A DNA stretch of 64,000 bases from Paraburkholderia sp. C35 (GTDB lineage: Bacteria; Pseudomonadota; Gammaproteobacteria; Burkholderiales; Burkholderiaceae). This document shows, piece after piece, positions 25,876 to 34,138 of the stretch. A program made the position numbers and the translations under genes. The stretch is taken from positions 124,001-188,000 of the forward strand of contig NZ_QBUY01000003.1 in NCBI RefSeq assembly GCF_003121405.1, given 5' to 3'. Each line of letters opens with the position of its first letter. The stretch's first letter is position 1. The notes below the pieces were generated by a model. It had not been told where the DNA came from and did no database searches. It saw nothing but the letters and a program-made list of their open reading frames with translations.

Positions 25876-26463
25876 TCAGATGTTCAGCTTCGACACCTTG
25901 GTACCTGCCAGCGACACGTCGGCCATGAGGCCCGAGTTCGTCATCACGATGGCTTCGACGGGCGCGGTGGCCGTGGTGGTATCGAGTGCGCCGTTCGCGC
26001 CGACTTTCAGCAATGCCACCGACGCATCGGCACCCGCCGACCAGCCGCTGGCGTTGCGGAATTTGTCGAGTGCGTCTTGCGTCATGAAGAGGAAGATGAT
26101 CGCTTTCGATTGCGCGCCCAACTGCAGGCCGAACGAGCCGGAAATCGTGCTGTAGTAGCCCGCAGTGCTGCCGCCCACACGCAGCGCGCCCTCGCCGTAC
26201 TGCCCGCCCACTACGAAGCCGACCTGCAGCACGGAAGGAAACACGAGCACGCCGCGAGCCTTGGCGACCAGTTCGCGCGAGCCTTGCACCGTGGTGTAGA
26301 GCTTCGAGAGCGTGCCGTCGACGCTGGCATCGATCGACTGGCGCTTGGACATGTCGGTGGCGGCCGACTCACCGCTGCTCTTGGTAGTGGTGCAGCCCGA
26401 CATCAACAGGCCGCCGTAGGCGAGTGCAGCAACACTTGCTGTCACGAAGTGTCTTCTTTGCAT
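25876..26463 (-). CDS. SYLF (YSC84/BPSL1445-like) lipoprotein
   Basis: A 195-residue envelope protein with a Ser/Arg-rich signal and lipobox (ALAYGGLLMSGC). The mature part carries the lipid-binding SYLF domain: LYTTVQGSRELVAKARGVLVFPSVLQVGFVVGGQYGEGALRVGG and FGLQLGAQSKAIIFLFMTQDALDKFRN. ATG 26463 gives the correct signal; the longer frame does not. Relatives in Burkholderia are immunogenic surface lipoproteins. Single-gene unit. Confidence 0.9.
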   Translation of the reverse strand: MQRRHFVTASVAALAYGGLLMSGCTTTKSSGESAATDMSKRQSIDASVDGTLSKLYTTVQGSRELVAKARGVLVFPSVLQVGFVVGGQYGEGALRVGGSTAGYYSTISGSFGLQLGAQSKAIIFLFMTQDALDKFRNASGWSAGADASVALLKVGANGALDTTTATAPVEAIVMTNSGLMADVSLAGTKVSKLNI

Positions 26464-26835
26464 TGTCGTTCTCCATCTCCTATCAGGCATTGAAGGGAAA
26501 ATGCACGTTTGCACGCGTGATTTCGCGCAAGCGCAACTGCGGTGCTTCCTCCACCAATATCAGAAACGTGTTGCGGTTGTGAAGGTGTGGATGGAAATTG
26601 ATTTGCGGCGGAAGCGGGTGTGTCGTGCGCGGTGGCACCGGGGGACGGGATTGTGTCGATGGGTGAAACGGTGCGAGGCGATGTTTCGGGTTGTGGGCCT
26701 GTTTATGTAGTCGGATTCAGGCATGTCGCTGGCATGCCCGATATGACTTGCCCTTTCAGGCGTCGCGCCACACGACGCGATGCCTGAAACACGAGGGTAA
26801 AACACGAATGCCAGCGAAAGCGCGAGGCAATCCGC
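26464..26835. other. Intergenic region with hairpin
   Basis: A 372-base gap between the SYLF lipoprotein start and the motB stop. It contains a 14-bp near-perfect inverted repeat at 26754-26789 and otherwise shows no gene or repeat I can support. Confidence 0.5.
26754..26789 (-). terminator. Hairpin downstream of motB
   Basis: TTTCAGGCGTCGCG (26754-26767) and CGCGATGCCTGAAA (26776-26789) match at 13 of 14 positions with an 8-base loop, about 45 bases beyond the motB stop. No T-run follows in the minus direction, so it may be a 3' stabilising hairpin rather than a full terminator. Confidence 0.5.
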
Positions 26836-27819
26836 TCAATACGTGGTGCGAACACTCACCTTCATCTTCGACACAACGCCCGGAATCGCCTCACTGGCCG
26901 GCAAAGCCTGATCGATCGATGTCCGCCCGCCGTCACTGAAAAACGCCTGTTCGGCAGCCTTGTTCAGCACCAGAACGCTAATCCGTCGATTGGTCGGCTC
27001 GTCAGCAACGTTCGCATTGAGCGGCAGAACATCGGCGAGACCGCGCACCTGCAGCAGCTTGTCTTCCCGCATCCCGCCCGCGACCAGTGCGCGCCGCGCC
27101 GCATTCGCGCGCTCCGACGACAACTCCCAGTTCGAATAGCCGGCAGGCCCGTTCGCATAGGTCGTAGCGTCCGTGTGGCCTGCAATCGAAATGCGATTGT
27201 CGACATCGTTCAATGCCGCGCCGATCTGCGTAAGAATCGTTGCCGCGTAGTCTTGCAGCTTCGAACTTCCCGTCGCGAACATCGGGCGCTTCAGCGAATC
27301 GACGATCTCGATGCGCAAGCCCTCGTTCGTAATCGAAATGCGGATCTGATCCTTGAACGCCTTCAACGCGGGCGTCTGCTCGATCAGCGCCGAGAGCTTC
27401 GACTTCAACTGTTCGAGACGCGCGGAGTCGTTCGGCACCATTGCGGCCTGCGTGAGTGTCGGTTTCGCCGGTTCCTGCTGCGTCTTCTTGCCATCGCCGG
27501 GGCGCGTGTCCGACATGTCGCGGCCGCCGCCCTGAATCACGTTCGGACGTGCCGCCGCCGTCCCTTCGTTGCCGCCGAGCAGGCTCGACAGCGGCGTGTT
27601 GAAGTAATCCTCGATACCCTGCTTGTCATACTTCGACGTCGAACCAAGCAGCCACATCAACAGGAAGAAGGCCATCATCGCGGTCACGAAGTCCGCGTAG
27701 GCGATCTTCCATGCGCCGCCGTGATGTCCGCCGTGTCCGTCGCCCTTCTTCGAGCGGCGCACGATCACGGGCGCGGCTTTCTCGCTCGCTTCCTCGCCGC
27801 GGGGTTTTCTTTCGGCCAT
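26836..27819 (-). CDS. motB: Flagellar motor stator protein MotB
   Basis: A 327-residue stator subunit. The single membrane helix AWKIAYADFVTAMMAFFLLMWLLGS carries the proton-binding Asp (YADF). A plug/linker region rich in Gly, Thr and Lys follows, then an OmpA-like peptidoglycan-binding domain (ISIAGHTDATTYA, NWELSSERANAARRALVAGG, NRRISVLVL). ATG 27819 was chosen as the family start. It follows motA by 23 bases. The C-terminal extension after ISVLVL is about 40 residues longer than the minimal domain. Confidence 0.95.
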   Translation of the reverse strand: MAERKPRGEEASEKAAPVIVRRSKKGDGHGGHHGGAWKIAYADFVTAMMAFFLLMWLLGSTSKYDKQGIEDYFNTPLSSLLGGNEGTAAARPNVIQGGGRDMSDTRPGDGKKTQQEPAKPTLTQAAMVPNDSARLEQLKSKLSALIEQTPALKAFKDQIRISITNEGLRIEIVDSLKRPMFATGSSKLQDYAATILTQIGAALNDVDNRISIAGHTDATTYANGPAGYSNWELSSERANAARRALVAGGMREDKLLQVRGLADVLPLNANVADEPTNRRISVLVLNKAAEQAFFSDGGRTSIDQALPASEAIPGVVSKMKVSVRTTY

Positions 27820-27842
27820 GCCGTTCTCCCTTTCCGCAAGCG

Positions 27843-28712
27843 TCAGGCCGACTTCGGCATCTTGGTGGCGCGCACGGCGTCGTCGAGCTCCTGGAAGCTC
27901 GGACGGTCTGCCGTGAACAGCACCTTGCGGCCGAATTCGACCGCGACGGGCGGCGCGTAGCCGGACAGCGACGCGAGCAGCACGGCCTTCACGCACTGAT
28001 ATGGCTTCGCTTCCGCGCGGCCCTTCGCGTTGAGCAGATCGGCCACGGGGCCGATGAAGCCATACGCGAGCAGAATGCCGAGGAACGTGCCGACCAGCGC
28101 GCCCGCGATCATTTCGCCGAGCACGGCGGGCGGCGCGCCGACGGAACCCATCGTGTGCACCACGCCCATCACGGCCGCGACGATGCCGAACGCGGGCAGG
28201 CCGTCCGCCATCTTCTGGATCGCATTGGCGGGCACCGACGATTCGGCGTGATGCGTTTCCAGTTCTTCGTCCATCAGATCCTGCATTTCGAGCACGTTGA
28301 CGTTGCCCGTCGCCATCATCCGCAGATAATCGACGATGAAATCGAGCAGATGATGGTCTTTCAGCACATGCGAATATTTCTGGAACAGTGCGCTTTCTTC
28401 CGGCGCGTTGACGTCGGCTTCGAGCGCCATCATGCCTTCCTTACGCGCTTTCTGAAGCAGCTCATAAAGCAGCGCAATCAGTTCGAGATAAACCTCTTTC
28501 GAATAACCGCCGCCCTTGAAACAGCTAGGCAAAGCCTTGATGGTTTTCTTCAATACCGAAACGGGATTGCTGACGACGAACGCGCCAATTGCCGCGCCGA
28601 AAATGCACAGCAATTCGAACGGCTGAACCAGCGCGGGCAAATGGCCGCCCACGCCCAGAAAGCTCCCGATCACCGATCCGAGAACCAGCACCCAACCAAT
28701 AGCGACAAACAT
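27843..28712 (-). CDS. motA: Flagellar motor stator protein MotA
   Basis: A 289-residue inner-membrane stator subunit with four membrane segments (VAIGWVLVLGSVIGSFLGVGG; PFELLCIFGAAIGAFVVS; ADGLPAFGIVAAVMGVVHTMGS; IAGALVGTFLGILLAYGFIGPVADLL). The conserved charged cytoplasmic loop (LELIALLYELLQKARKEGMMALEADV) and the two helix-packing prolines (GLPAFGI, FIGPVA) are present. It is the first gene of a two-gene motAB operon. Unlike the common betaproteobacterial layout, no flhDC or che genes adjoin it. Confidence 0.96.
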   Translation of the reverse strand: MFVAIGWVLVLGSVIGSFLGVGGHLPALVQPFELLCIFGAAIGAFVVSNPVSVLKKTIKALPSCFKGGGYSKEVYLELIALLYELLQKARKEGMMALEADVNAPEESALFQKYSHVLKDHHLLDFIVDYLRMMATGNVNVLEMQDLMDEELETHHAESSVPANAIQKMADGLPAFGIVAAVMGVVHTMGSVGAPPAVLGEMIAGALVGTFLGILLAYGFIGPVADLLNAKGRAEAKPYQCVKAVLLASLSGYAPPVAVEFGRKVLFTADRPSFQELDDAVRATKMPKSA

Positions 28713-29087
28713 GGACCCTCTCCAATTTTGAGCACCAGCGGCACGCGAATATCGGCAGGTTTGACTGCACCGAAATTGCGTACCGTTTTGTTAATTCCGT
28801 GAAGGTGGTAACGGCTGGATTGGCGTCATGCTGAAGTGCGGGCAAAGCCCAATCGGGAAAATATTTTCGACGATTTGATTTATATCGATGCTTCGGTCGT
28901 TTTTACTGGCGACGTTTTTACCGATCACGAATTTAAAACAGATAATCGGCTCGCGATCGGCAAAATGGGTGAAATCTTGAGTGTGGAGGGGAAAATAAAT
29001 ACGTTGAATATCGCCTGATGCGACGCGCGATTCCACGGGTCTGTGCTTCGCCCCGTTCAAGGTCGGGCGACTCGGCGAGCATCCCGT

Positions 29088-29146
29088 GAGTCGAATACGC
29101 AGCTAATCGACTCAAAGAATGAGTCGATTAGCTGCGTATTCGACTC
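29088..29146. repeat. Perfect 26-bp inverted repeat upstream of fic
   Basis: 29088-29113 and 29121-29146 are exact reverse complements, separated by 7 bases (AAAGAAT). Each arm is itself bounded by GAGTCGA at one end and TCGACTC at the other. The same heptamer recurs at 29167-29173, 29181-29187 and 29201-29207, giving seven copies in 120 bases. It could form a long hairpin or be an array of operator half-sites. Confidence 0.9.
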
Positions 29147-29155
29147 AAACCTGGC

Positions 29156-29161
29156 TATACT
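29156..29161 (+). promoter_or_regulatory. Candidate -10 box of fic
   Basis: TATACT is a good -10 match. It lies between two TCGACTC heptamers (29140-29146 and 29167-29173), so a protein bound there would block transcription. No convincing -35 was found 16-18 bases upstream. Confidence 0.4.
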
Positions 29162-29223
29162 GCTATTCGACTCGCCATATGAGTCGATTGTCGAACGTAA
29201 TCGACTCAACCCGATCCAGCACC

Positions 29224-30396
29224 ATGTCACCGACCCGATCTCTCATCTGGCAGGCGCCCACGTGGCCCGGCATGCACTACGACGCCGTTCGCGTCGGCGC
29301 TGAGCTGTCGCGCGCGCGCCGAGCGCAGGGCGTCGTGGAAGGCAAACTGGCGGGCCTTGGCTTCGAGCAGCGGCTGGAGCTTGCCGCCGAGGCGTGGAGC
29401 CAGGACGCGGTGGCGACGGCCGCCATCGAGGGTGAGCGCATCGATCTCACGGCGGTGCGTTCGTCCGTTGCACGGCGGCTCGGTGTCGGAAATCAGGATG
29501 GTCCGAACGCGCCCAGGAGCGTCGAAGGTCTGCTCGACATCATGGATGACGCAGTACGGCAACGGGAGGCGCCGCTAACGCATGAGCGCCTGTATGCATG
29601 GCAGGCGGCGCTCTTCCCGACTGGCTACTCAGGCATGGTGAAAATCCTCGTAGGAGCATATCGCGAGCATGCCGAGCCGATGCAGATCATCAGCGGGCGC
29701 GTGGGGCACGAAAGGGTTCACTACGAAGCACCGTCGTCGGCTGACGTCCCGGCAGAGATGCAGAAGTTGCTGGACTGGTTCAACGCGACCACGGAGCACG
29801 ACAGTCTGGTCAAGGCGGCGCTCGCTCATCTCTGGTTCGAGACGATTCACCCCTTTGAGGACGGCAACGGCCGGATTGGCCGCGTGCTCATCGATCTTGT
29901 GCTGGCGCGCGATAGCGGTGACGTAAGCCGTTTGATCCGCACATCACAGCGCCTGCTGGACAGGCGGCGTGACTACTACGAACAGCTGGAGCGTGCGCAG
30001 CACGGCGGACTGGACGTGACCGAATGGGTCGTGTGGTTCGTGGAACAGGTGCGTGTGTCTTGCGAGGAAGCGTCGCGAGTCGTGGACGCATCACTCGAGA
30101 AAGCCGTGTTCTGGATGAACCACCAGGACAAGGTGCTGACGGCGCGGCAGCGCAAAGTCGTCAACCTTCTGATCGACGCCGGACCCAACGGTTTCGAAGG
30201 CGGTATGAGTACCCGGAAATACGAAGGCATAGGCGGCACTTCGCGGGCCACCGCGTCGCGCGAACTGATTGAACTCGAGGAACTGGGATTCCTGCGCAAG
30301 GTTGGCGCTGGTCGCTCGACCCGCTATTACCTGAGCATCCAGGAATGGGGCCCGGCGGACGCGATTCATGACGGAGAACCGGCTGAAGGCAACTGA
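29224..30396 (+). CDS. Fic/DOC family AMP-transferase with DUF4172 N-terminus and C-terminal winged helix
   Basis: A 390-residue Fic protein. The N-terminal DUF4172-type segment (IWQAPTWPGMHYDA) is followed by the inhibitory motif TAAIEGE (T-x-x-x-E-G, class II N-terminal autoinhibition). The full catalytic motif HPFEDGNGRIGR then transfers AMP or another nucleotide moiety to target hydroxyls. The C-terminal part (TARQRKVVNLLIDAG, STRKYEGIGGTSRATASRELIELEELGFLRKV) is a winged helix-turn-helix, so it probably binds DNA, perhaps the GAGTCGA repeats upstream. Longer starts at 29119 and 29179 lie within the repeats; ATG 29224 starts at the conserved domain. Target unknown. Confidence 0.9.
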   Translation: MSPTRSLIWQAPTWPGMHYDAVRVGAELSRARRAQGVVEGKLAGLGFEQRLELAAEAWSQDAVATAAIEGERIDLTAVRSSVARRLGVGNQDGPNAPRSVEGLLDIMDDAVRQREAPLTHERLYAWQAALFPTGYSGMVKILVGAYREHAEPMQIISGRVGHERVHYEAPSSADVPAEMQKLLDWFNATTEHDSLVKAALAHLWFETIHPFEDGNGRIGRVLIDLVLARDSGDVSRLIRTSQRLLDRRRDYYEQLERAQHGGLDVTEWVVWFVEQVRVSCEEASRVVDASLEKAVFWMNHQDKVLTARQRKVVNLLIDAGPNGFEGGMSTRKYEGIGGTSRATASRELIELEELGFLRKVGAGRSTRYYLSIQEWGPADAIHDGEPAEGN

Positions 30397-30426
30397 GGTG
30401 CCGGAGTCAGCATTTCGCCGACAACC

Positions 30427-31281
30427 TCACTGCACCGCAGCCGCTCCCGAAGCAGGCGTATCCGCAACCGCTGGCGCGCCGTCGAGCAGTGCTGCCGCCG
30501 CGGCCGCCGCCGCGGCTTCATGCGCCGTGGTCGCCACCGAAGCAGGCGTTGACGAAGCAACCGGCGTTGCCGCAGCAACAGCCGCCGCCGTGGACAAAGG
30601 CGCCGACACGATGACGGGCGCGGGCGTACCACCGGGCGTCGTCTGTGTCGGCGTGACGACCAGTGCAGGTGCAGGCGCGGGCGCGGGCAACGGCGTCGCT
30701 TCGACGGAATTGCCCGGCACGGGCATGCTGCGCACCACGTTAGCCAGATAGTGGCTGATCAGATTGAAGAAGCCGTCGTAGAACTTGCCCGACTGGATCG
30801 TCTCGCTGGAAATTTTCACCATCGCGTCGCTGTTCTGGCGGATCGGCAGCGACAGCGAGCCGAGCACGCTCAAGCCCACGCTGGCCGACGTATCGCTTTT
30901 CTTCAGCGCATAGCCGCTCTGCACCGCGTTCGCGTAGACGATGCTGCTGTTGGTCGCGTCATCGCCCGCCGTGCAGACGATATGGAATTCGACCGTGAAG
31001 TGCGAATCGCTGGCGGGCTGGAAGTTCTTGCTGGCATCGACGGTATCGGGACGCACCAGCGTCGTCATGTAGCCCTGGCTCAGGAGCGCGCGGCGCGCGC
31101 CTTCACAGGCTTCCGTGCTGGTCACCTGAAACGTACGCGTATAAGGACTCGCGCCGCTGCTGACGAAGTCTTCCTGCAGTTTCGCCTTGGGCGGTGTCGA
31201 GCAGGCGCCGAGCACGGCAAGAACGGGCAGGCTCAACGCGAGAGCAAGGCGAGAAGCGCGACGGGAAAGGCGGCTGGACAT
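30427..31281 (-). CDS. DUF2242 lipoprotein with Pro/Ala-rich tail
   Basis: A 284-residue lipoprotein. The signal and lipobox (ALSLPVLAVLGAC) start at ATG 31281. The DUF2242-type core carries YTRTFQVTSTEACEGARRALLSQGY, TVEFHIVCTAGDD and LSVLGSLSLPIRQNSDAMVKISSETI. From about residue 190 it turns into a low-complexity tail of Pro, Ala, Thr and Val with an Ala run near residue 260 (AHEAAAAAAAAALLDG). The tail could span the periplasm or peptidoglycan. Convergent with fic; the stop is only 30 bases away. Confidence 0.85.
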   Translation of the reverse strand: MSSRLSRRASRLALALSLPVLAVLGACSTPPKAKLQEDFVSSGASPYTRTFQVTSTEACEGARRALLSQGYMTTLVRPDTVDASKNFQPASDSHFTVEFHIVCTAGDDATNSSIVYANAVQSGYALKKSDTSASVGLSVLGSLSLPIRQNSDAMVKISSETIQSGKFYDGFFNLISHYLANVVRSMPVPGNSVEATPLPAPAPAPALVVTPTQTTPGGTPAPVIVSAPLSTAAAVAAATPVASSTPASVATTAHEAAAAAAAAALLDGAPAVADTPASGAAAVQ

Positions 31282-31485
31282 GATGACGAAGCGGACAACG
31301 GGACCGGACGGCATGCATTGTAGTGTGGTTTGATGGCAAGCCGTTATTACATCGGCTGACAGCGCGACGCGCCGCCGCCACACACGAAACGGGGCGCGGA
31401 CGCCGGCCCGCGCAGGCCAAGGCGCCTGCACCGCAGCCGTATCTCTTACGAAGTATTTCCAAAGCGGCCCGCAGGCCGCGGCAAT

Positions 31486-32598
31486 TCAACTCACCCAGCT
31501 TTGCGCGGTGCGCGGCAGTTCGACCGTAAAGACGGTGCCGATGACGTCGTCCGATTTGCCCGTCACCTTGCCGCCATGCATGTGCACGATCTTGTGAACG
31601 ATGTGCAGACCGAGACCCAGCCCTTCGCGCGAGCGCTCGCCCGCGCTGTTCGAGCCGAATGCTTCGAACAGATGCGGCAGCATCGCGGCGGAAATCGCGC
31701 CGCGATTGCTGACCGTCAGACGCAGCCATTTCGAATCGTCGGCGTCGATGTCGACGGTGATCGGGCTGCCATGCTCGCCGTGATGCAACGCGTTGCTGAT
31801 CAGGTTCGAGATGGCCTGCCACAGCAGATCCGTGTCCCACGTGCCGGTCGTATTACCGCGCGACGTGAACGCAATCTGGCCCGCATGCTCGTGCGTCGCG
31901 AACTCTTCGATCACGCCACGGCACAGCGTTGCCAGTTCGGCCGCATGAGGTTGCAATTGCATGCGGCCGCCTTGCAGGCGCGCGAGATTCAGCAGCTGAT
32001 GCACCATCCGCGACATGCGCAGCGAGCTGTTGCGGATACGTCCCGCGACCGTCGCGGATTGCTCGTCGGGTGCATTGCGCACCAGGTATTCCGCCGATGC
32101 CAGCACCGTGCCGAGCGGCGTGCGCAGATCGTGGCCGAGCACGGCCATCAGCATTTCATTCGCTTCGAGCAGCTGGCGCGTGGTCAGCAACTGATCGGCG
32201 AGTTGCCGCTTGTGTTGTTCGAGTTGCACGAACACGTCGACTTTCGACTGCAGGATGCGCGGATCGAACGGTTTGTGCAGGAAGTCGACGGCGCCCGCTT
32301 CGTAGCCACGGAACGTACGCGACGCGTCTTCCGTCGTCGCCGTCAGAAAGATGATCGGCACATGCGACGTGCGCGGACTGCCACGCATCAGCGACGCCAG
32401 TTCGAAGCCGTTCATGCCGGGCATGTTGACGTCGAGAATCGCCAGCGCGGCTTCGTGCTTGAGGAGCAGATCGAGTGCCGCCGTGCCCGAATTCGCGACC
32501 AGCAATTCGATGCCCGGACGCGCGAGCAACGCCTCCAGCGCCGTGATGTTATGCGCGATGTCGTCGACGATCAGAATGTTGACGGTGGAGTTCCTCAT
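31486..32598 (-). CDS. Response regulator-histidine kinase hybrid (REC-HisKA-HATPase)
   Basis: A 370-residue soluble kinase with an N-terminal receiver (ILIVDDIAHNITALEALL, phospho-Asp in LAILDVNMPGMNG, conserved Lys in DFLHKPFD), then a HisKA domain with phospho-His in LGHDLRTPLGTV, and an ATPase domain (NLISNALHHGEHG, EGLGLGLHIVHKIVHMHGG). It is last in a four-gene operon and overlaps the cheB stop/start region by four bases. The receiver probably takes phosphate from the large kinase or tunes this kinase. Confidence 0.93.
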   Translation of the reverse strand: MRNSTVNILIVDDIAHNITALEALLARPGIELLVANSGTAALDLLLKHEAALAILDVNMPGMNGFELASLMRGSPRTSHVPIIFLTATTEDASRTFRGYEAGAVDFLHKPFDPRILQSKVDVFVQLEQHKRQLADQLLTTRQLLEANEMLMAVLGHDLRTPLGTVLASAEYLVRNAPDEQSATVAGRIRNSSLRMSRMVHQLLNLARLQGGRMQLQPHAAELATLCRGVIEEFATHEHAGQIAFTSRGNTTGTWDTDLLWQAISNLISNALHHGEHGSPITVDIDADDSKWLRLTVSNRGAISAAMLPHLFEAFGSNSAGERSREGLGLGLHIVHKIVHMHGGKVTGKSDDVIGTVFTVELPRTAQSWVS

Positions 32599-33230
32599 GT
32601 CATCGTTCTAGTGTGAGGCGGCAGACCGGCGAGCCGCCGGGCCATCTGGGTTGGAGAAAGCACTTCGTCGGCGGCACCGCGCGCGATGGCCGCGCCCGGC
32701 ATTGTCGGCGAGACAGCCGTTTGCGGGTCTTGCACCCACGCGACGCCGCCCATCGCGCGGATCACTTCGAGGCCATGCGCGCCGTCGTCGTTGGCACCCG
32801 AAAGCAGGATGCCGAGCAGCCGCTCGCGGTACACGTGCGCGGCCGATTCGAACAGCACGTCGATGGACGGACGCGAATAGCGCACCGTCGAATCGATCGA
32901 CAGCGCAATCGTACGGTCGTCATCGATCAGCATGTGATAACCAGGCGGCGCGAGATGCACGCGGCCCGGCAGCACCGGCTCGCCCGCGTCCGGTTCGACC
33001 ACGTGGAGCGCACAGCGATAGCCGAGCGTTTCGGCCAGCCGGCTCGGCGGCTCGGCGGGCAGGTGCGAGACGATCAGCACCGCGACACCGAACGATGCCG
33101 GCAACGCGGGCAACAGCACGTTCAACGCGTCGATGCCGCCCGCCGATGCACCGATTGCCACGGCCTCGAACGCGCGCGTCTCCACCGACGCGGCAGCGCC
33201 CGTTGGAGAAGGTCGGCGAGGTGTGTTCAT
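32595..33230 (-). CDS. CheB-type methylesterase (catalytic domain only)
   Basis: A 211-residue protein consisting of the CheB methylesterase/deamidase domain without the usual N-terminal receiver. The Ser-His-Asp triad is visible: AIGASAGGIDALNVLL, VSHLPAEPPSRLAETL and LLSGANDDGAHGLEVIRAMGG. ATG 33230 gives a domain-only protein. It follows cheR by 40 bases and overlaps the downstream kinase by four. With no REC domain, its activity is probably set by partner proteins of this operon rather than by CheA. Confidence 0.92.
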   Translation of the reverse strand: MNTPRRPSPTGAAASVETRAFEAVAIGASAGGIDALNVLLPALPASFGVAVLIVSHLPAEPPSRLAETLGYRCALHVVEPDAGEPVLPGRVHLAPPGYHMLIDDDRTIALSIDSTVRYSRPSIDVLFESAAHVYRERLLGILLSGANDDGAHGLEVIRAMGGVAWVQDPQTAVSPTMPGAAIARGAADEVLSPTQMARRLAGLPPHTRTMT

Positions 33231-33270
33231 CGGTTTCGATCGATCGTTCGATGTTGAAATCACGTGCAGT

Positions 33271-34119
33271 CTAGCGCTTCTGGTAAATGCGCTCGCGTTC
33301 GCGGAACTCCTCGAATGCATCGTACTGCGTCGAAAAGCGCAAGCTCTCCTTGCTGCCGAGTCCGAGAAAGCCGCGCCGCACCAGCGTGTCCTTGAAGAGA
33401 CCGAGCGCACGATCCTGCAAGGCGCGATCGAAATAGATCAGCACATTGCGGCACGACACGAGGTGCGCTTCGAGAAAGACTTCGTCGGTGGACAGGCTGT
33501 GATCCGCGAACACGACGCGCTCTTTCAGCGGCCCGGAAAAGCGCGCGCCGCCATACGCTGCGTGATAGTAGTCGGAGAGCGAGCGTTTGCCGCCCGCTGC
33601 CAGATAGTTGCGCGTAAAGCCCGCGATGCGGTCGAGCGCATAAATACCCGCATCGGCGCGCGTGAGCGCATCGGGATTGATGTCGGTCGCGTAGAACAGC
33701 GTGCGCTCGGTGAGGCCCGCTTCGTCGAACAGGATTTTCAGCGACCACAGTTCTTCGCCCGTGCTGCATCCGGCCACCCACACCTTGATCGACGGATAGG
33801 TTTGTAGCACGGGCAGCACGTGATCGCGCAGTGCGAGAAAGTAGGCGGGGTCGCGGAACATGTCGCTGACCTGCACCGTCAGGTAGTGAAACAGCCGCAC
33901 GAAATCGGCTTCGCTGCGCATGATCCTGTCCTGCAACTGCGACAGCGTGGTGACGCCGAATTCTTCGAGCGCCTGTACGAGACGCCGCCGCAACGACGAC
34001 ATCGAGTAGCGCCGGAAGTCGTGCTGGTACTTCAGATAAATCGCTTCCAGCAGCAGCTTCAGCTCGATGTCGAAATCGTGCATGCGTTGCGGCGAATCGT
34101 CGTACGAGAAACGGCTCAT
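33271..34119 (-). CDS. CheR-type protein-glutamate methyltransferase
   Basis: A 282-residue SAM-dependent methyltransferase. An N-terminal helical domain (FRRYSMSSLRRRLVQALEEFGV) is followed by the SAM fold: VWVAGCSTGEELWSL, FYATDINPDALTRADAGIY and VSCRNVLIYFDRALQDRAL. There is no C-terminal TPR. It starts 19 bases after the giant kinase gene. The operon has no chemoreceptor, so the methylated partner may be the kinase itself or a receptor encoded elsewhere. Confidence 0.93.
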   Translation of the reverse strand: MSRFSYDDSPQRMHDFDIELKLLLEAIYLKYQHDFRRYSMSSLRRRLVQALEEFGVTTLSQLQDRIMRSEADFVRLFHYLTVQVSDMFRDPAYFLALRDHVLPVLQTYPSIKVWVAGCSTGEELWSLKILFDEAGLTERTLFYATDINPDALTRADAGIYALDRIAGFTRNYLAAGGKRSLSDYYHAAYGGARFSGPLKERVVFADHSLSTDEVFLEAHLVSCRNVLIYFDRALQDRALGLFKDTLVRRGFLGLGSKESLRFSTQYDAFEEFRERERIYQKR

Positions 34120-34138
34120 GGCTTGCGGCTCCTCGCGC

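Larger units (their letters stand above)
28713..29223. other. Divergent intergenic region between motA and fic
   Basis: A 511-base region. Its right third is filled by GAGTCGA-type repeats before the Fic gene. On the minus strand GCCGATAT (28749-28756) resembles the -10 half of a flagellar sigma-28 promoter ahead of motA, but the matching -35 half is poor. The AT-rich middle (about 28850-28990) shows no supportable gene. Confidence 0.5.

Noticed and set aside
28749-28790. Sigma-28 flagellar promoter before motA
   Set aside because: GCCGATAT matches the -10 half, but no acceptable -35 half lies 11-12 bases upstream, so it is not listed as a promoter.
30470-30610. GCC/GCG-rich run that looks like a simple-sequence repeat
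   Set aside because: It encodes the Ala/Pro tail of the DUF2242 lipoprotein in frame and is not a regular tandem repeat.
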